Of a stretch of 64,000 nucleotides of DNA, positions 8,368 through 16,974 are shown piece after piece. The notes under the pieces were generated by a model that worked only from the letters and a program-made list of their open reading frames with translations, did no database searches and had not been told where the DNA came from. Position 1 is the stretch's first letter; each line of letters starts with the position of its first letter. The stretch is taken from assembly GCF_016785085.1 (NCBI RefSeq), contig NZ_JAENHO010000015.1, forward strand, positions 1-64,000, given 5' to 3'. Made by a program: the position numbers and the translations under genes. Source of the DNA: Paractinoplanes lichenicola. GTDB lineage: Bacteria > Actinomycetota > Actinomycetes > Mycobacteriales > Micromonosporaceae.

Positions 8368-9504
8368 GTGGCCAATGACACGCTCGTGGGAAACCAGCAC
8401 CGGGGCAGCATCCCCCGTCAGGGCGCGTCGCCGCACGCGCTGATACATGCGATCCAGGGCACCCTGGCCGATTTTCTGGCCGCCCAGATCGGATCGCTCG
8501 ACTCGGTCGATCCGGCGCTCGGCCGTTTCGCCCGCACCGCCCGTGACCTGGTGCTCGCCGGCGGCAAGCGGCTGCGACCGGTCTTCGCGTACTGGGGCTG
8601 GCGCGGCATCGTGGGCCCCGACGCGCCGCTCGAACCGGTGCTGCCGGCCTTCGCGGCCCTCGAGCTCATGCACACGTTCGCGCTCGTGCACGACGACGTG
8701 ATGGACGAGTCCGACACTCGTCGCGGCCGGCCGACGGCGCACCGCATCTTCGCCGGGCAGCACGAGCACGATCGACGCATCGGCGACGCGAATCGATTCG
8801 GCTCGGCGTCCGCCATCCTGATCGGCGACCTCTGCCTCGTCTGGGCCGACCAGCTGCTGGCCCGGGCCGACGCGCCCCCGGCCGTCCGCGCCTGTTACGA
8901 CCGCATGCGGGTCGAGGCCATTGCCGGGCAATACCTCGACGTGCTCGGCGAGAGCCAGCCCGGCGCCTGGTCGGTCGAGCGCGCGCTGCTGGTCGCCCGG
9001 CACAAGACCGCCAGCTACACCGTCCAGCGCCCGCTGCAGCTCGGGCTCGCGCTGTCCGGCCTGACCGATGCCGACACCGATTCCGCGTACGGGAAATACG
9101 GGCTCGCGGTCGGCGAGGCGTTCCAGCTTCGGGACGACCTGCTGGGGGTGTACGGGGATCCGGCCGTCACCGGCAAGCCGGTCAGCGACGACCTGCGCAC
9201 CGGCAAGCCCACCGCACTGCTCATGCTCGCCCGCAAGCTCGCCACCCCGGCGCAGCGGGCCGAGCTGAGCCTGGACCCCGCCGGAGCCGTCAACCCCGCC
9301 GACGGCTCCGGCGGGCCCACCCCCGCCGAGCTGGAGCGACGCGCCCGGATCATCACCGAGACCGGCGCGCCGACGCGGCTCGAAGGCATGATCCAGGAGC
9401 GGGTCGCCGACGGGGTCGCGGCCCTGGCCACGGCCGGAATTCACGAGGACGCGCGTGCCGCCCTCATCGAGCTTGCCGTCCGCGTGACGCACCGCCCGGC
9501 ATGA
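8368..9504 (+). CDS. crtE: Geranylgeranyl diphosphate synthase (polyprenyl synthetase)
   Basis: 378 aa. It contains both catalytic Asp-rich motifs of trans-prenyltransferases, DDVMDESDTRRGRPT (first) and FQLRDDLLGVYGD (second), plus GGKRLRP. It elongates FPP/IPP to GGPP, the precursor for CrtB. GTG 8368 starts the first gene of the crtE-crtI-idi-litR operon. The N-terminal extension of about 30 residues before the conserved domain is usual in actinobacterial homologues. IdsA-type naming is equally possible. Confidence 0.9.
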   Translation: MANDTLVGNQHRGSIPRQGASPHALIHAIQGTLADFLAAQIGSLDSVDPALGRFARTARDLVLAGGKRLRPVFAYWGWRGIVGPDAPLEPVLPAFAALELMHTFALVHDDVMDESDTRRGRPTAHRIFAGQHEHDRRIGDANRFGSASAILIGDLCLVWADQLLARADAPPAVRACYDRMRVEAIAGQYLDVLGESQPGAWSVERALLVARHKTASYTVQRPLQLGLALSGLTDADTDSAYGKYGLAVGEAFQLRDDLLGVYGDPAVTGKPVSDDLRTGKPTALLMLARKLATPAQRAELSLDPAGAVNPADGSGGPTPAELERRARIITETGAPTRLEGMIQERVADGVAALATAGIHEDARAALIELAVRVTHRPA

Positions 9505-9527
9505 TGTCCCTCCGGGAGGTGCGATCA

Positions 9528-11000
9528 ATGAGAACTGTGACAGGACCGACCGAGCGCGTGGTCGTCGTCGGCGCCGGGCTCGGCGGGCTCGCCTGCGCCC
9601 TGCATCTGGCCGCGGCCGGACGCCAGGTGACGGTGGTCGAGCGCGAGCCGGTGCCGGGCGGACGAAACGGGAAGCTCTCCGTCGACGGGTACGACTTCGA
9701 CACCGGACCCACCGTGCTGACCATGCCCGAGCTGATCGCCGAGCCGCTCGAGGCCGTCGGCGAGAACCTGTCGGACTGGCTCGAGCTGACGCCGCTCGAC
9801 CCGGCCTACCGGGCGTATTACCCCGACGGGTCCACGCTGGACGTGCGTACGGACACCGTCCGGATGGCGGCCGAGATCGCGCGCGTCTGCGGGGCCCGCG
9901 AGGCCGACGGCTATCTGCGGTTCGTCGACTTCGCCCGGCAGCTGTGGAAGCTGGAGCGCGACCACTTCATCGACCGCAACCTCGACACCCCGCTCGACCT
10001 GATGAACCTCAACCTGCTCAAGTTGCTGGGCATGGGTGGGTTCCGCCGGCTCCAACCCAAGATCAACCAATACTTCCGAGACCCCCGTACGCAGCGGATC
10101 TTCTCGTTCCAGGCGATGTACGCGGGCCTGGCCCCGCAGGACGCGCTGGCCATCTACGCCGTGATCGCCTATCTCGACTCCGTGGCCGGCGTCTACTTCC
10201 CCAAGGGCGGCATGCACGCCGTCCCGCGGGCGCTGGCCGGCGCGGCCGAGAAGCACGGGGTGACCTTCCGGTACGAGACCACGGTCACCGATGTCGAGAC
10301 GGCCAACGGACGGGCCACCGCGGTGATCACCGCCGACGGCGAACGCATCCCGGCCGACGTCGTCGTCCTCAACCCGGACCTGCCGATCGCCAAGCGCGAC
10401 CTGCTGCCCCCGGCCCGCGAGCGCCGCCTCAAATACTCACCCTCCTGCGTGGTTCTGCACATCGGATCGCGGCAGGGCTACACCAAGACCGCCCACCACA
10501 ACATCCACTTCGGATCGAAGTGGCAGGGCACGTTCGACGAGATCATCAGCCAGGGTCGCCTGATGAGTGACCCGTCGTTGCTGGTGACCAATCCGACACA
10601 CACCGATCCGTCGCTGGCCCCGGCCGGACGGCACAGTTATTACGTGCTCGCCCCCACCCCCAATCTCGTCGCCGGCCCGATGGACTGGCGCGGCGGCCTC
10701 GGCGACCGGTACGCCGCGTCGCTGATCCGCACCCTCGAACAGCGCGGCTACATCGGCTTCGGCGACGGGATCGAGGTGCAGCGCGTCATCACCCCGGCCG
10801 ATTGGGAAGATCAAGGCATGGCGGCCGGCACCCCCTTCGCGGCGGCCCACACGTTCGCCCAGACCGGCCCGTTCCGCCCGGCCAACCTGCACCCCGGCCT
10901 GGAAAATGTGGTCTTCACCGGCTCCGGCACCCAGCCCGGCGTGGGCGTGCCGATGGTGCTGATCTCCGGCAAGCTGGCCGCGGCCCGGGTGACGTCATGA
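9528..11000 (+). CDS. crtI: Phytoene desaturase
   Basis: 490 aa FAD-dependent CrtI. The N-terminal dinucleotide-binding motif is VVVVGAGLGGLACALHLA...VTVVEREPVPGGRNG, and the C-terminal family signature is FTGSGTQPGVGVPMVLISG. It desaturates phytoene towards lycopene or neurosporene. ATG 9528 is chosen because GGAGGT at 9515-9520 lies 7 nt upstream; the upstream in-frame codons precede this site. The stop overlaps the idi start (ATGA). No cyclase gene is present in the window, so the end product cannot be named. Confidence 0.95.
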   Translation: MRTVTGPTERVVVVGAGLGGLACALHLAAAGRQVTVVEREPVPGGRNGKLSVDGYDFDTGPTVLTMPELIAEPLEAVGENLSDWLELTPLDPAYRAYYPDGSTLDVRTDTVRMAAEIARVCGAREADGYLRFVDFARQLWKLERDHFIDRNLDTPLDLMNLNLLKLLGMGGFRRLQPKINQYFRDPRTQRIFSFQAMYAGLAPQDALAIYAVIAYLDSVAGVYFPKGGMHAVPRALAGAAEKHGVTFRYETTVTDVETANGRATAVITADGERIPADVVVLNPDLPIAKRDLLPPARERRLKYSPSCVVLHIGSRQGYTKTAHHNIHFGSKWQGTFDEIISQGRLMSDPSLLVTNPTHTDPSLAPAGRHSYYVLAPTPNLVAGPMDWRGGLGDRYAASLIRTLEQRGYIGFGDGIEVQRVITPADWEDQGMAAGTPFAAAHTFAQTGPFRPANLHPGLENVVFTGSGTQPGVGVPMVLISGKLAAARVTS

Positions 11001-11572
11001 CTCGCGAGTCTCACCTCGTCGAGCTGGTCGACGCCGAGGGGGTCGCGCTCGGCTCGGCCACGGTCGCCGACGCGCACACGGCGCCCGGCCAGTTGCACCG
11101 CGCGTTCTCCGTGTTCCTGCGCGACCCCTCGGGCCGGGTGCTGCTGCAACAGCGGGCCGCGGTCAAGACCCGCTTCCCGCTGCGCTGGGCCAACACGTGC
11201 TGCGGCCACCCCCTGCCCGGCGAGCCGCTGCCCGTGGCGGCCGCCCGGCGCCTGGTCGAGGAGATCGGGGTCGCCGACGTGCCCCTGACCGAGGTCGGCG
11301 TGTACGCGTACTACGCCGAGGACCCGGCGACCGGCCGCGTCGAATACGAGTACGACCACGTGCTCGTGGGTGACCTGCCCATCGGCGTGCAGCCGGCGCC
11401 CGACCCGGACGAGGTGGCCGACCTGCGCTGGGTGTCGGTGCCGATGCTGCTGGGCGAGATGGAGAGCGATTCCCGGGCGTACGCGCCCTGGCTCCTCGGG
11501 GTGACCCAGCGGCTCGCCGCGGTCTCCCAAGACCCGATCGAGACTCGTCCCGTTCGGCCCGATGGCCGTTGA
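10997..11572 (+). CDS. idi: Isopentenyl-diphosphate delta-isomerase, type I
   Basis: 191 aa Nudix-fold IDI. Signatures are WANTCCGHPLPGE (catalytic Cys) and AARRLVEEIGV, with the second catalytic Glu region in RVEYEYDHVLVG. It interconverts IPP and DMAPP to feed CrtE. The start overlaps the crtI stop by 4 bp, and the end overlaps litR by 11 bp, so all are one operon. The 5' extension of the frame into crtI was rejected. Confidence 0.93.
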   Translation: MTRESHLVELVDAEGVALGSATVADAHTAPGQLHRAFSVFLRDPSGRVLLQQRAAVKTRFPLRWANTCCGHPLPGEPLPVAAARRLVEEIGVADVPLTEVGVYAYYAEDPATGRVEYEYDHVLVGDLPIGVQPAPDPDEVADLRWVSVPMLLGEMESDSRAYAPWLLGVTQRLAAVSQDPIETRPVRPDGR

Positions 11573-12455
11573 GGGCCTGACCGCCGGAGCCGTGGCCCGC
11601 CGCCTGGGGGTGGCGGTCACGACGCTGCGCACGTGGCATCAGCGCTACGGCCTCGGCCCCAGCGAACACGTGCCCGGCCACCACCGGCGCTACACCGACG
11701 AAGACCTCGACCGCCTGCAGGTGATGCAGCGGCTCACCGCCCAGGGGGTCGCGCCCGCCGAGGCGGCTGCCTGGGCCCGCCGTACGCCCCTGGACGGCGC
11801 GCCGCCGGCCCAAGGACGCCACGGTGGTGGCAGCGTCATCGCCGTCGGCGACGCCACCCCCGCCGCGCGCGGGCTGGCCCGGGCCGCGATGCGCCTGGAC
11901 GCCCCCGCGATGCGCGACATCCTCGAGATGGTGGTCGCCGAGCGCGGGGTGATCGGCGCCTGGAACGACGTCGCCATGCCCGTGCTCGTCGGGATCGGCG
12001 AGCGGTACGAGGCCACCCAGCGCTTCATCGAGGTCGAGCACCTGCTGTCCCGCGCCCTCACCGAGGTGCTGGGCTCGGTGCCCCGCCCCGGCAGCTGGGC
12101 CCCGCCCCGGGTCCTGCTGGCCGCGGCCGACGAGGAACAACACACGCTCCCCCTCGAGGCCCTGGCCGCCGCGCTGGCCGAGGCCGGCGTACCGACCCGT
12201 CTGTTCGGCGCCCGGGTGCCCCCGGTGGCCCTGGCCGACGCGATCGAACGCACCGGCCCCGCCGCGGTCGTCCTCTGGTCGCAAACCCCGGCGTCCGCCG
12301 ACCCCACCCAGCTCGAACGCGTCGCCACCCTCCCCCGCCCACCCCTGCTGGTGGCCGCGGCCGGCCCCGGCTGGCCCCACGATCTGCCCCCCGGCGTGGT
12401 CCAGCTCACCGACCTCTCTTCGGCAGTACTCACGGTGGCAACCGCCGCCGCGTGA
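11562..12455 (+). CDS. litR: LitR/CarH-type MerR regulator with B12-binding domain
   Basis: 297 aa. Residues 1-75 are a MerR helix-turn-helix (LTAGAVARRLGVAVTTLRTWHQRYGL, GHHRRYTDEDLDRL). Residues 90-290 form a cobalamin-binding photoreceptor module. The His194 of DEEQHTLPLE aligns with the Co-ligating His of CarH. The CarH Wx9EH motif is present as Tyr149-x9-Glu159-His160, so the light-gating Trp is replaced by Tyr. LitR represses crt/phr genes in the dark and releases on illumination in other actinobacteria. Last gene of the crt operon, overlapping idi. Confidence 0.88.
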   Translation: MAVEGLTAGAVARRLGVAVTTLRTWHQRYGLGPSEHVPGHHRRYTDEDLDRLQVMQRLTAQGVAPAEAAAWARRTPLDGAPPAQGRHGGGSVIAVGDATPAARGLARAAMRLDAPAMRDILEMVVAERGVIGAWNDVAMPVLVGIGERYEATQRFIEVEHLLSRALTEVLGSVPRPGSWAPPRVLLAAADEEQHTLPLEALAAALAEAGVPTRLFGARVPPVALADAIERTGPAAVVLWSQTPASADPTQLERVATLPRPPLLVAAAGPGWPHDLPPGVVQLTDLSSAVLTVATAAA

Positions 12456-12500
12456 CGTTTGCGCAGGTCAGCACCTCGCTCACTCGATACGGATACCGAT

Positions 12501-12530
12501 TTGAAGCGGGGGCGGGGGATCACGTATGCT
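12501..12530 (+). promoter_or_regulatory. Promoter of the tRNA-Glu-Asp-Phe cluster
   Basis: TTGAAG at 12501-12506 and TATGCT at 12525-12530 with an 18-nt spacer, 75 bp upstream of tRNA-Glu. It is a good sigma-70-type match in the gap after litR. Confidence 0.55.
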
Positions 12531-12604
12531 TTCCAAGCCTCAAGCGGGGGCCCGGTTGGGGTCAAAGCCATCAGGCATTGCAGACATGCAATACTGACGG
12601 AGTT

Positions 12605-12677
12605 GCCCTCATCGTCTAGTGGCCCAGGACGCCGCCCTTTCAAGGCGGTAGCACGGGTTCGAATCCCGTTGGGGGTA
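12605..12677 (+). tRNA. tRNA-Glu (TTC anticodon)
   Basis: 73 nt cloverleaf. The acceptor GCCCTCA pairs with TGGGGGT (with G-U pairs). The anticodon stem CCGCC/GGCGG holds loop CTTTCAA with anticodon TTC, and the T-loop is GGTTCGAATCC. No CCA is encoded. Confidence 0.95.
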
Positions 12678-12733
12678 CTGGTAAGTTAGCGGCCAGCACG
12701 GTTCGCTAGACTAACCGGAGCAGTACAGAGCAA

Positions 12734-12807
12734 GGTCCTGTGGAGCAGTTGGAGTGCTCGCCGCCCTGTCAAGGCGGAGGTCGCGGGTTCAAGTCCCGTC
12801 AGGACCG
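12734..12807 (+). tRNA. tRNA-Asp (GTC anticodon)
   Basis: 74 nt. The acceptor GGTCCTG pairs perfectly with CAGGACC. The anticodon stem CCGCC/GGCGG holds loop CTGTCAA, anticodon GTC. The T-arm is GCGGGTTCAAGTCCCGT. It is spaced 56 bp from tRNA-Glu and probably on one transcript. Confidence 0.95.
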
Positions 12808-12820
12808 CAAGCAACAGCAA

Positions 12821-12897
12821 GGCCAGGTAGCTCAGTTGGTACGAGCGTCCGACTGAAAATCGGAAGGTCGGCGGTTCGACCCCGCCCCTGGCCACCA
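12821..12897 (+). tRNA. tRNA-Phe (GAA anticodon), attachment site of genomic island
   Basis: 77 nt including encoded CCA. The acceptor GGCCAGG pairs with CCTGGCC, and the anticodon stem TCCGA/TCGGA holds loop CTGAAAA, anticodon GAA. From the anticodon loop (12853) onwards the sequence is duplicated 11.8 kb downstream, so this gene is the integration target (attL side) and stays intact after insertion. Confidence 0.96.
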
Positions 12898-12957
12898 GGC
12901 TCTTCGCCGGGCACTGAGCATCGTCCACCTGCGGAAACGCACGGTGGACGTTTTGCT
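12853..12957. repeat. attL: left 105-bp direct repeat of the tRNA-Phe island
   Basis: 105 bp, identical base for base to 24647-24751. It covers the 3' half of tRNA-Phe and its downstream terminator. Identity breaks on both sides (GA versus CC before; G versus T after), which fixes the limits. This is the classic product of tyrosine-recombinase insertion into a tRNA gene. Confidence 0.93.
12922..12954 (+). terminator. Intrinsic terminator of the tRNA cluster
   Basis: An 8-bp perfect stem CGTCCACC/GGTGGACG, extended by TGCG/CGCA around a GAAA tetraloop, followed by TTTT. It lies 25 bp after tRNA-Phe inside the attachment repeat. A second copy is at 24716-24748. Confidence 0.85.
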
Positions 12958-13030
12958 GTCCAGGCCGTGTTGCCCCGGCCGGACACCTTCCGACCGGGGC
13001 GGTTGCTCACGGATTGCTCACGGCGGCCTT

Positions 13031-13315
13031 TCAAGCGGGTCGGTGGTGTGTCAGAAGCTTGGCCGCCTCCTCAACCTGAGCGGCCGTCTCGGAGCGCATC
13101 AGGTGGGCGTAGACGCGCCGTGTCACCTCCGGAGTCGAGTGCCCGAGAATCATTTGCACGATCTCGATCGGTACCCCGCCGGCCAGCATGAGCGAGCAGG
13201 CACCGTGCCGGGTGTCGTGCAACGGGCAGGACGGCAAACCGCACGCGGCTACATGCCGCTCGAACTCGACCGTTACCCGGTCCGGTCGAAGCGGGATGCC
13301 GTCAGGACGTGTCAT
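13031..13315 (-). pseudogene. Integrase C-terminal remnant (tyrosine recombinase)
   Basis: 94 codons encoding only the C-terminal catalytic part of a phage-type integrase: PDGIPLRPDRVTVEF, HDTRHGACSLMLAGG (His-x-x-Arg), ILGHSTPEVTRRVYAHL (Gly-His and catalytic Tyr). It is closely similar to the same part of the integrase at 17367-18681. Homology begins abruptly at Pro-Asp-Gly next to the stop of the toxin-like gene (ATGA overlap), so the upstream two-thirds of the gene was lost. Its position directly beside attL is where an intact int would sit. It cannot be functional alone. Confidence 0.85.
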
Positions 13316-14865
13316 CGCCCGCGCAGTCGACCCGGCTTCCACTCTTCGTGGATCACTTCGTTTACGGTTCCGGCCAGCAGCTTGCCCATTTCTTCGGCTG
13401 CTGCCTCTTCCTGGAAGTACCAGATGAGTTTCGCGTCGTACAGTCCGCAACGGATCAGGTCCTCGCGTTGCCCCGCCGCTTGCCCGATCAGTCTCATCCG
13501 TGCCTGGTTCGCGGTACCGACGATCTTGTCGTTTCGGGTCAGGCCTTCTTCACCCAGATAGCCATGTTTGGTCTTGAACTCGAGATACGCGTCTCGTGAC
13601 GGGTCGTACGAGTCGTAATCCCGGGGCGTGCCGCCTGCGTGGGGATAGAGGCGGCGTTCGTTGTGCGGGTCGACGCCGAACCGTTCGAGACGCAGCCGCT
13701 CGACCATCGCCGTGGCGTACATGTCGTGGTAGTACACGTTCCAGCGGGGACCGTACAACCGGCCGACCCATTCCTGGTGGCAGCGCCGCTGCCTGCGGCG
13801 GGGCTCTGTCTCTTCCTCAGGCGGCTGGAACAGCTCGGGCACGGTGTCGGAGTCGGTCTGGTCGAGGGTCCGCGGACGGCGTGCCGTTGCCGCCTCCGCC
13901 GCCGCTGCCGCCTCCGCGGTGCGACTTAGTTCGCGCATGGCCTGCGTCAAGGATGCGAGGGCGGCCAGCCGCAGGGCCAGTTCGTCGCCGATCAGCGGAC
14001 CGCGGCTGCGGACATAGGAGAAGACGGCAACCGTCCCGATCGCGATCGCCGCGACCGCGAGGACCGGCACAGCTACTGCGGCCGCTGCGCCGGCACCCGC
14101 TGCGCCGGCACCTGTCGCACCGGCGCCAGCAGCCGCACCCGTCGCGCCTGCTGCCGCGGCGCCAGCCGCGGCGCCAGCGCCGGCGCCGGTGGCCGCACCC
14201 GCCGCACCGGCGCCCGCGGCTGCGCCGGCCGCCAGCAACCCGGGCAAGCCCGGGGTGCCGAGAAACCCGACAGCAGGCCCGGCCGGGTACCCGGGCCGCA
14301 GCGCCGGCCGGTGCAGGGCCACCAGTTGTACGCGCAGCCGAGCCGCCGCGCCGGCCACTGTCGCCCGTAGCGCACGATCGACATCTGCGAACCGCGGGCC
14401 GCTGTCGACCTTCATGAGTTCGGCGAGAGCGGCCAACGCCTGCGCGTACTGCTGCTCCGCCGTCCAGGTGCCTACCTGCGCCAGCGCTTCGCGAACCTCG
14501 GCGAGGTACATCCGGCGTGCCACCACCGGAGATAGCGACGCCGCGGTGGCCAGCACACGGTTGCGGGCGATCAGCGGCGCGGCAGCCGCGGCACGCCGCA
14601 ACGCCGCGAGCACGGCCTCCCGGTCGGGTCGTGGCAGCTGCCGGAACGGCCGGGTGAGCGGATCCTGCGGCGCGGCCGTCGTCAGGCGCATCGCCAGCGC
14701 GTCAGCGGACGGCGGTGACAAGCACTGCACCCGCCGCAGCAGGTCACCGCGCCGCTGCTGCTGACCGCGCCGGTCGCCGGGTGCCAGCCGTTTAGTGATC
14801 AGTTCGGTGATGCGATAGAAGACGACAGGGTCAGGGTCGCTGCCGCAGAGGTCCGGTCCGGTCAT
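13312..14865 (-). CDS. Putative effector with glycine zipper-like segment and C-terminal nuclease-fold toxin domain
   Basis: 517 aa in three parts. Residues 1-200 are helical with no recognised family. Residues about 205-290 are extremely Gly/Ala-rich and hydrophobic and end in a probable membrane segment (VAVPVLAVAAIAIGTVAVFSYV). Residues about 380-517 resemble restriction-endonuclease-fold toxins: EWVGRLYGPRWNVYY, then YDSYDPSRDAYLEFKTKHGY, where the Asp and Glu-x-Lys form the expected D...ExK site. This architecture recalls polymorphic or secreted toxins. No immunity gene is obvious. It follows the 675-aa gene by 7 bp, so they are an operon. The fold call is by eye and moderate. Confidence 0.6.
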   Translation of the reverse strand: MTGPDLCGSDPDPVVFYRITELITKRLAPGDRRGQQQRRGDLLRRVQCLSPPSADALAMRLTTAAPQDPLTRPFRQLPRPDREAVLAALRRAAAAAPLIARNRVLATAASLSPVVARRMYLAEVREALAQVGTWTAEQQYAQALAALAELMKVDSGPRFADVDRALRATVAGAAARLRVQLVALHRPALRPGYPAGPAVGFLGTPGLPGLLAAGAAAGAGAAGAATGAGAGAAAGAAAAGATGAAAGAGATGAGAAGAGAAAAVAVPVLAVAAIAIGTVAVFSYVRSRGPLIGDELALRLAALASLTQAMRELSRTAEAAAAAEAATARRPRTLDQTDSDTVPELFQPPEEETEPRRRQRRCHQEWVGRLYGPRWNVYYHDMYATAMVERLRLERFGVDPHNERRLYPHAGGTPRDYDSYDPSRDAYLEFKTKHGYLGEEGLTRNDKIVGTANQARMRLIGQAAGQREDLIRCGLYDAKLIWYFQEEAAAEEMGKLLAGTVNEVIHEEWKPGRLRGR

Positions 14866-14872
14866 GACCGGG

Positions 14873-16900
14873 TCACGAACCGGGCTCGACGACGACGTGG
14901 ATCGGCTGATACTGCTCGCCGCCGCCGGTGGTATCGGCGAGTACGCACGTGCCGGCGACCGGTTCGATGTGCTGGCCGTCTGTCGGGACGGTGACGGTTG
15001 TCGTGTCCACCAGACCGCCGGGCAGTTCGACCTGCTGATCGTCGTCGTGATGATCGAGTCGTTTCACCAGAGCGACGAGTTCGTCGTGGGTCGGCTGCCG
15101 GCGCAGCGGGACGATGATGTTGGCGCCGTCGAGGTAGGCGGCGGCCGGGTTGAGCACGTCGGCGGCTTCTTCGGTGGTCCCCTCGATGAACCCGGCCAGC
15201 AGCTGCCTGACGAAGGCCGCGATGTCACGTCCGTGTGTCTGGGTGGCGCAGTACTGCAGGAAGCGCTGGGTGTAGAAGCCGGTGTGACACCTCAGATGAT
15301 CCACCACCCGGCTGATGACCCATTCGGCCCGCTCGCGTTCCCGGCGGTCTGCCAGCTCCGCTTCGACCGGCTGCATCAACGGTCGCAGGACGCCCGAGGT
15401 GACCGCGAGGAACCCGGCCAGCCGGCGTAGTACCTCACCCATGCTGCCGCGGTCGAGAACGTTACTCATGTGATCGTTCTCCTCGGCGCCGATCCAGCGC
15501 TCCGCCAGCGCTCGGTCCAGTGCCAGGGCGAGTTCCACCGCCAGCTCGCCCCGGGCGGGACCTTCTTCGGGAAGCGTGAGGACCTTGCGATGGTAGAGCT
15601 CGTAGAAGACCCCGAGCATGGTGAGCACCACACCGAGCTGGTTGGCGGTCGCGTCGGTGAGACCGCTGGTGTCACCCCGTCCGGAACCCCCCAGGTCCTC
15701 CGTCTGCAGGAATGAGGTGCCGGGGTCGTTGAAGTCGAGGGCTCCGGTAGCCGGCAGGTGGAAGATAACCGGGCCTGCGAAAAGGTAGTCCAGCGCGGTC
15801 AGTGCGATGTCATGGGCGTGGCCCTGTTGGCCTGGCGCCGGCAGCCCGGCCACGGTCTGCAACGCCTCCACGAGCTCGGCCTCCAGCGAGCGGTCGGTCA
15901 GATCCTGAAGCAGGAACGGTCCCTGCCGCTGGACGAAGTCACGGTCGAACATCATCGCGTCGACGGTCACCACCAGCACGGGGGCGATCCGGACCAGGTG
16001 AAATTGCACGCAGTACTGCTTGACCAGGGCGTATACGTCGAGGCGCAGGGAACGGTCCCGGTACGGGTTGGTGATCCGGCGGGTGGAGCCCGTCTCGTAC
16101 ACGCTCTCGGTCGCCTCGCGGACCTGTACCTTGTGGGTCGTCTTCAGCGTCGACGCCGATTTCTGTGTGCTCTCGCGTGTGGTCTGGGCGGACGAAGTCG
16201 ACGTCTCGTTCAGAGTTTCGCTCATCGACGCGTTCACGCCGAGGGTATTGCCCGTCCCTAGCGTGTACGACGCGTTACCCGCGACGGTCCAGTTGTTGGT
16301 CTTCGACGAGGACCGGCTGACGTTGACGGCCTCCTTGTCGGCTGTCACGCTCTCCTGCTGGTCGACCTGTTCGACCTCGTCGACCGTCGTCTGATCGAAC
16401 TGTTTGCGCTGTGTGGTGCGTACCGTCAGGGTCACAGTCTCGGCGGGGGCCAGCGCGACCGACGCGGACAGTTCGCCGGTCTGCAGCCGCTGGAGGAACC
16501 AGCGTTGTTCGAAATCGGTCTGAAACGCCAGTGCCGCGCGGGCGGCAGCGATCGGCACGCAGCCCAACGACGGCCCTGCGATCCCTTCGACCGGGTCGCC
16601 GAGCTGGATGGTGAGCTCCTGAAATGGGTCAATCTTGAAGAATTGGACTACTTGTTCGGGGCCGTCAGCCGCCGATATCGCGGCGCATGGGGATGCGGTC
16701 TGCTGCGGGCAGGGCGGCGGCTGCCGCTGGGGCCAGGTCGTGCCGGTCCGCGCGTCACGCTGCCGTCCCGCCGCCCACTGCCACAGATGATCGCTGCGTG
16801 GCGGGGCGGTCGTCGTCGACCGCGCCGGCATCCGCCGGCCGGCGCGGCTGCCGGTCCGGGGCTCGCGCCGCTTCCACCCACTGAAGATCCCCGGCATCAT
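14873..16900 (-). CDS. Large hypothetical protein with Ser/Thr-rich amphipathic beta region
   Basis: 675 aa, no family recognised. After an Arg/Pro-rich N-terminus of doubtful coding status (residues 1-75), the region FFKIDPFQELTIQLGDP begins ordered sequence. Residues about 150-290 are beta-rich with alternating polar and small residues (SVALAPAETVTLTVRTT, WTVAGNASYTLGTGNTLG, NETSTSSAQTTRESTQKS). The C-terminal half is helical (LAVELALALDRALAERWIG). The Ser/Thr-rich alternation recalls membrane-inserting hairpins of beta-pore-forming toxins, but I cannot establish homology. It lies upstream of the nuclease-fold gene and downstream of the trypco2-like gene with start-stop overlaps. Confidence 0.5.
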   Translation of the reverse strand: MMPGIFSGWKRREPRTGSRAGRRMPARSTTTAPPRSDHLWQWAAGRQRDARTGTTWPQRQPPPCPQQTASPCAAISAADGPEQVVQFFKIDPFQELTIQLGDPVEGIAGPSLGCVPIAAARAALAFQTDFEQRWFLQRLQTGELSASVALAPAETVTLTVRTTQRKQFDQTTVDEVEQVDQQESVTADKEAVNVSRSSSKTNNWTVAGNASYTLGTGNTLGVNASMSETLNETSTSSAQTTRESTQKSASTLKTTHKVQVREATESVYETGSTRRITNPYRDRSLRLDVYALVKQYCVQFHLVRIAPVLVVTVDAMMFDRDFVQRQGPFLLQDLTDRSLEAELVEALQTVAGLPAPGQQGHAHDIALTALDYLFAGPVIFHLPATGALDFNDPGTSFLQTEDLGGSGRGDTSGLTDATANQLGVVLTMLGVFYELYHRKVLTLPEEGPARGELAVELALALDRALAERWIGAEENDHMSNVLDRGSMGEVLRRLAGFLAVTSGVLRPLMQPVEAELADRRERERAEWVISRVVDHLRCHTGFYTQRFLQYCATQTHGRDIAAFVRQLLAGFIEGTTEEAADVLNPAAAYLDGANIIVPLRRQPTHDELVALVKRLDHHDDDQQVELPGGLVDTTTVTVPTDGQHIEPVAGTCVLADTTGGGEQYQPIHVVVEPGS

Positions 16901-16974
16901 CGGTCCTGTTCATGCCAGACGGCTCCGGCAGAGCCGTTTTTCTCACGTTCCTCTTCCACGGGCTCGGTGCGCAT
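16897..16974 (-). CDS. 25-aa bridging ORF between trypco2-like gene and large hypothetical gene
   Basis: Very short acidic/basic peptide frame (begins MRTEPVEEEREKNG). Its ATG overlaps the upstream stop as TGATG, and its TGA overlaps the next ATG in ATGATG. It may simply relay translating ribosomes between the two larger genes, or be part of a frame-disturbed N-terminus. Weak evidence. Confidence 0.2.
   Translation of the reverse strand: MRTEPVEEEREKNGSAGAVWHEQDR

Noticed and set aside
12686..12928. 80-codon minus-strand frame (VARGGVEPPTFRFSVGRSYQ)
   Set aside because: Antisense translation of the tRNA cluster, a frame often wrongly annotated as protein in databases.
13860..14270. Alternating GCC/GGC tract as a non-coding repeat
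   Set aside because: It stays in frame with the 517-aa protein and encodes its Gly/Ala-rich hydrophobic segment.
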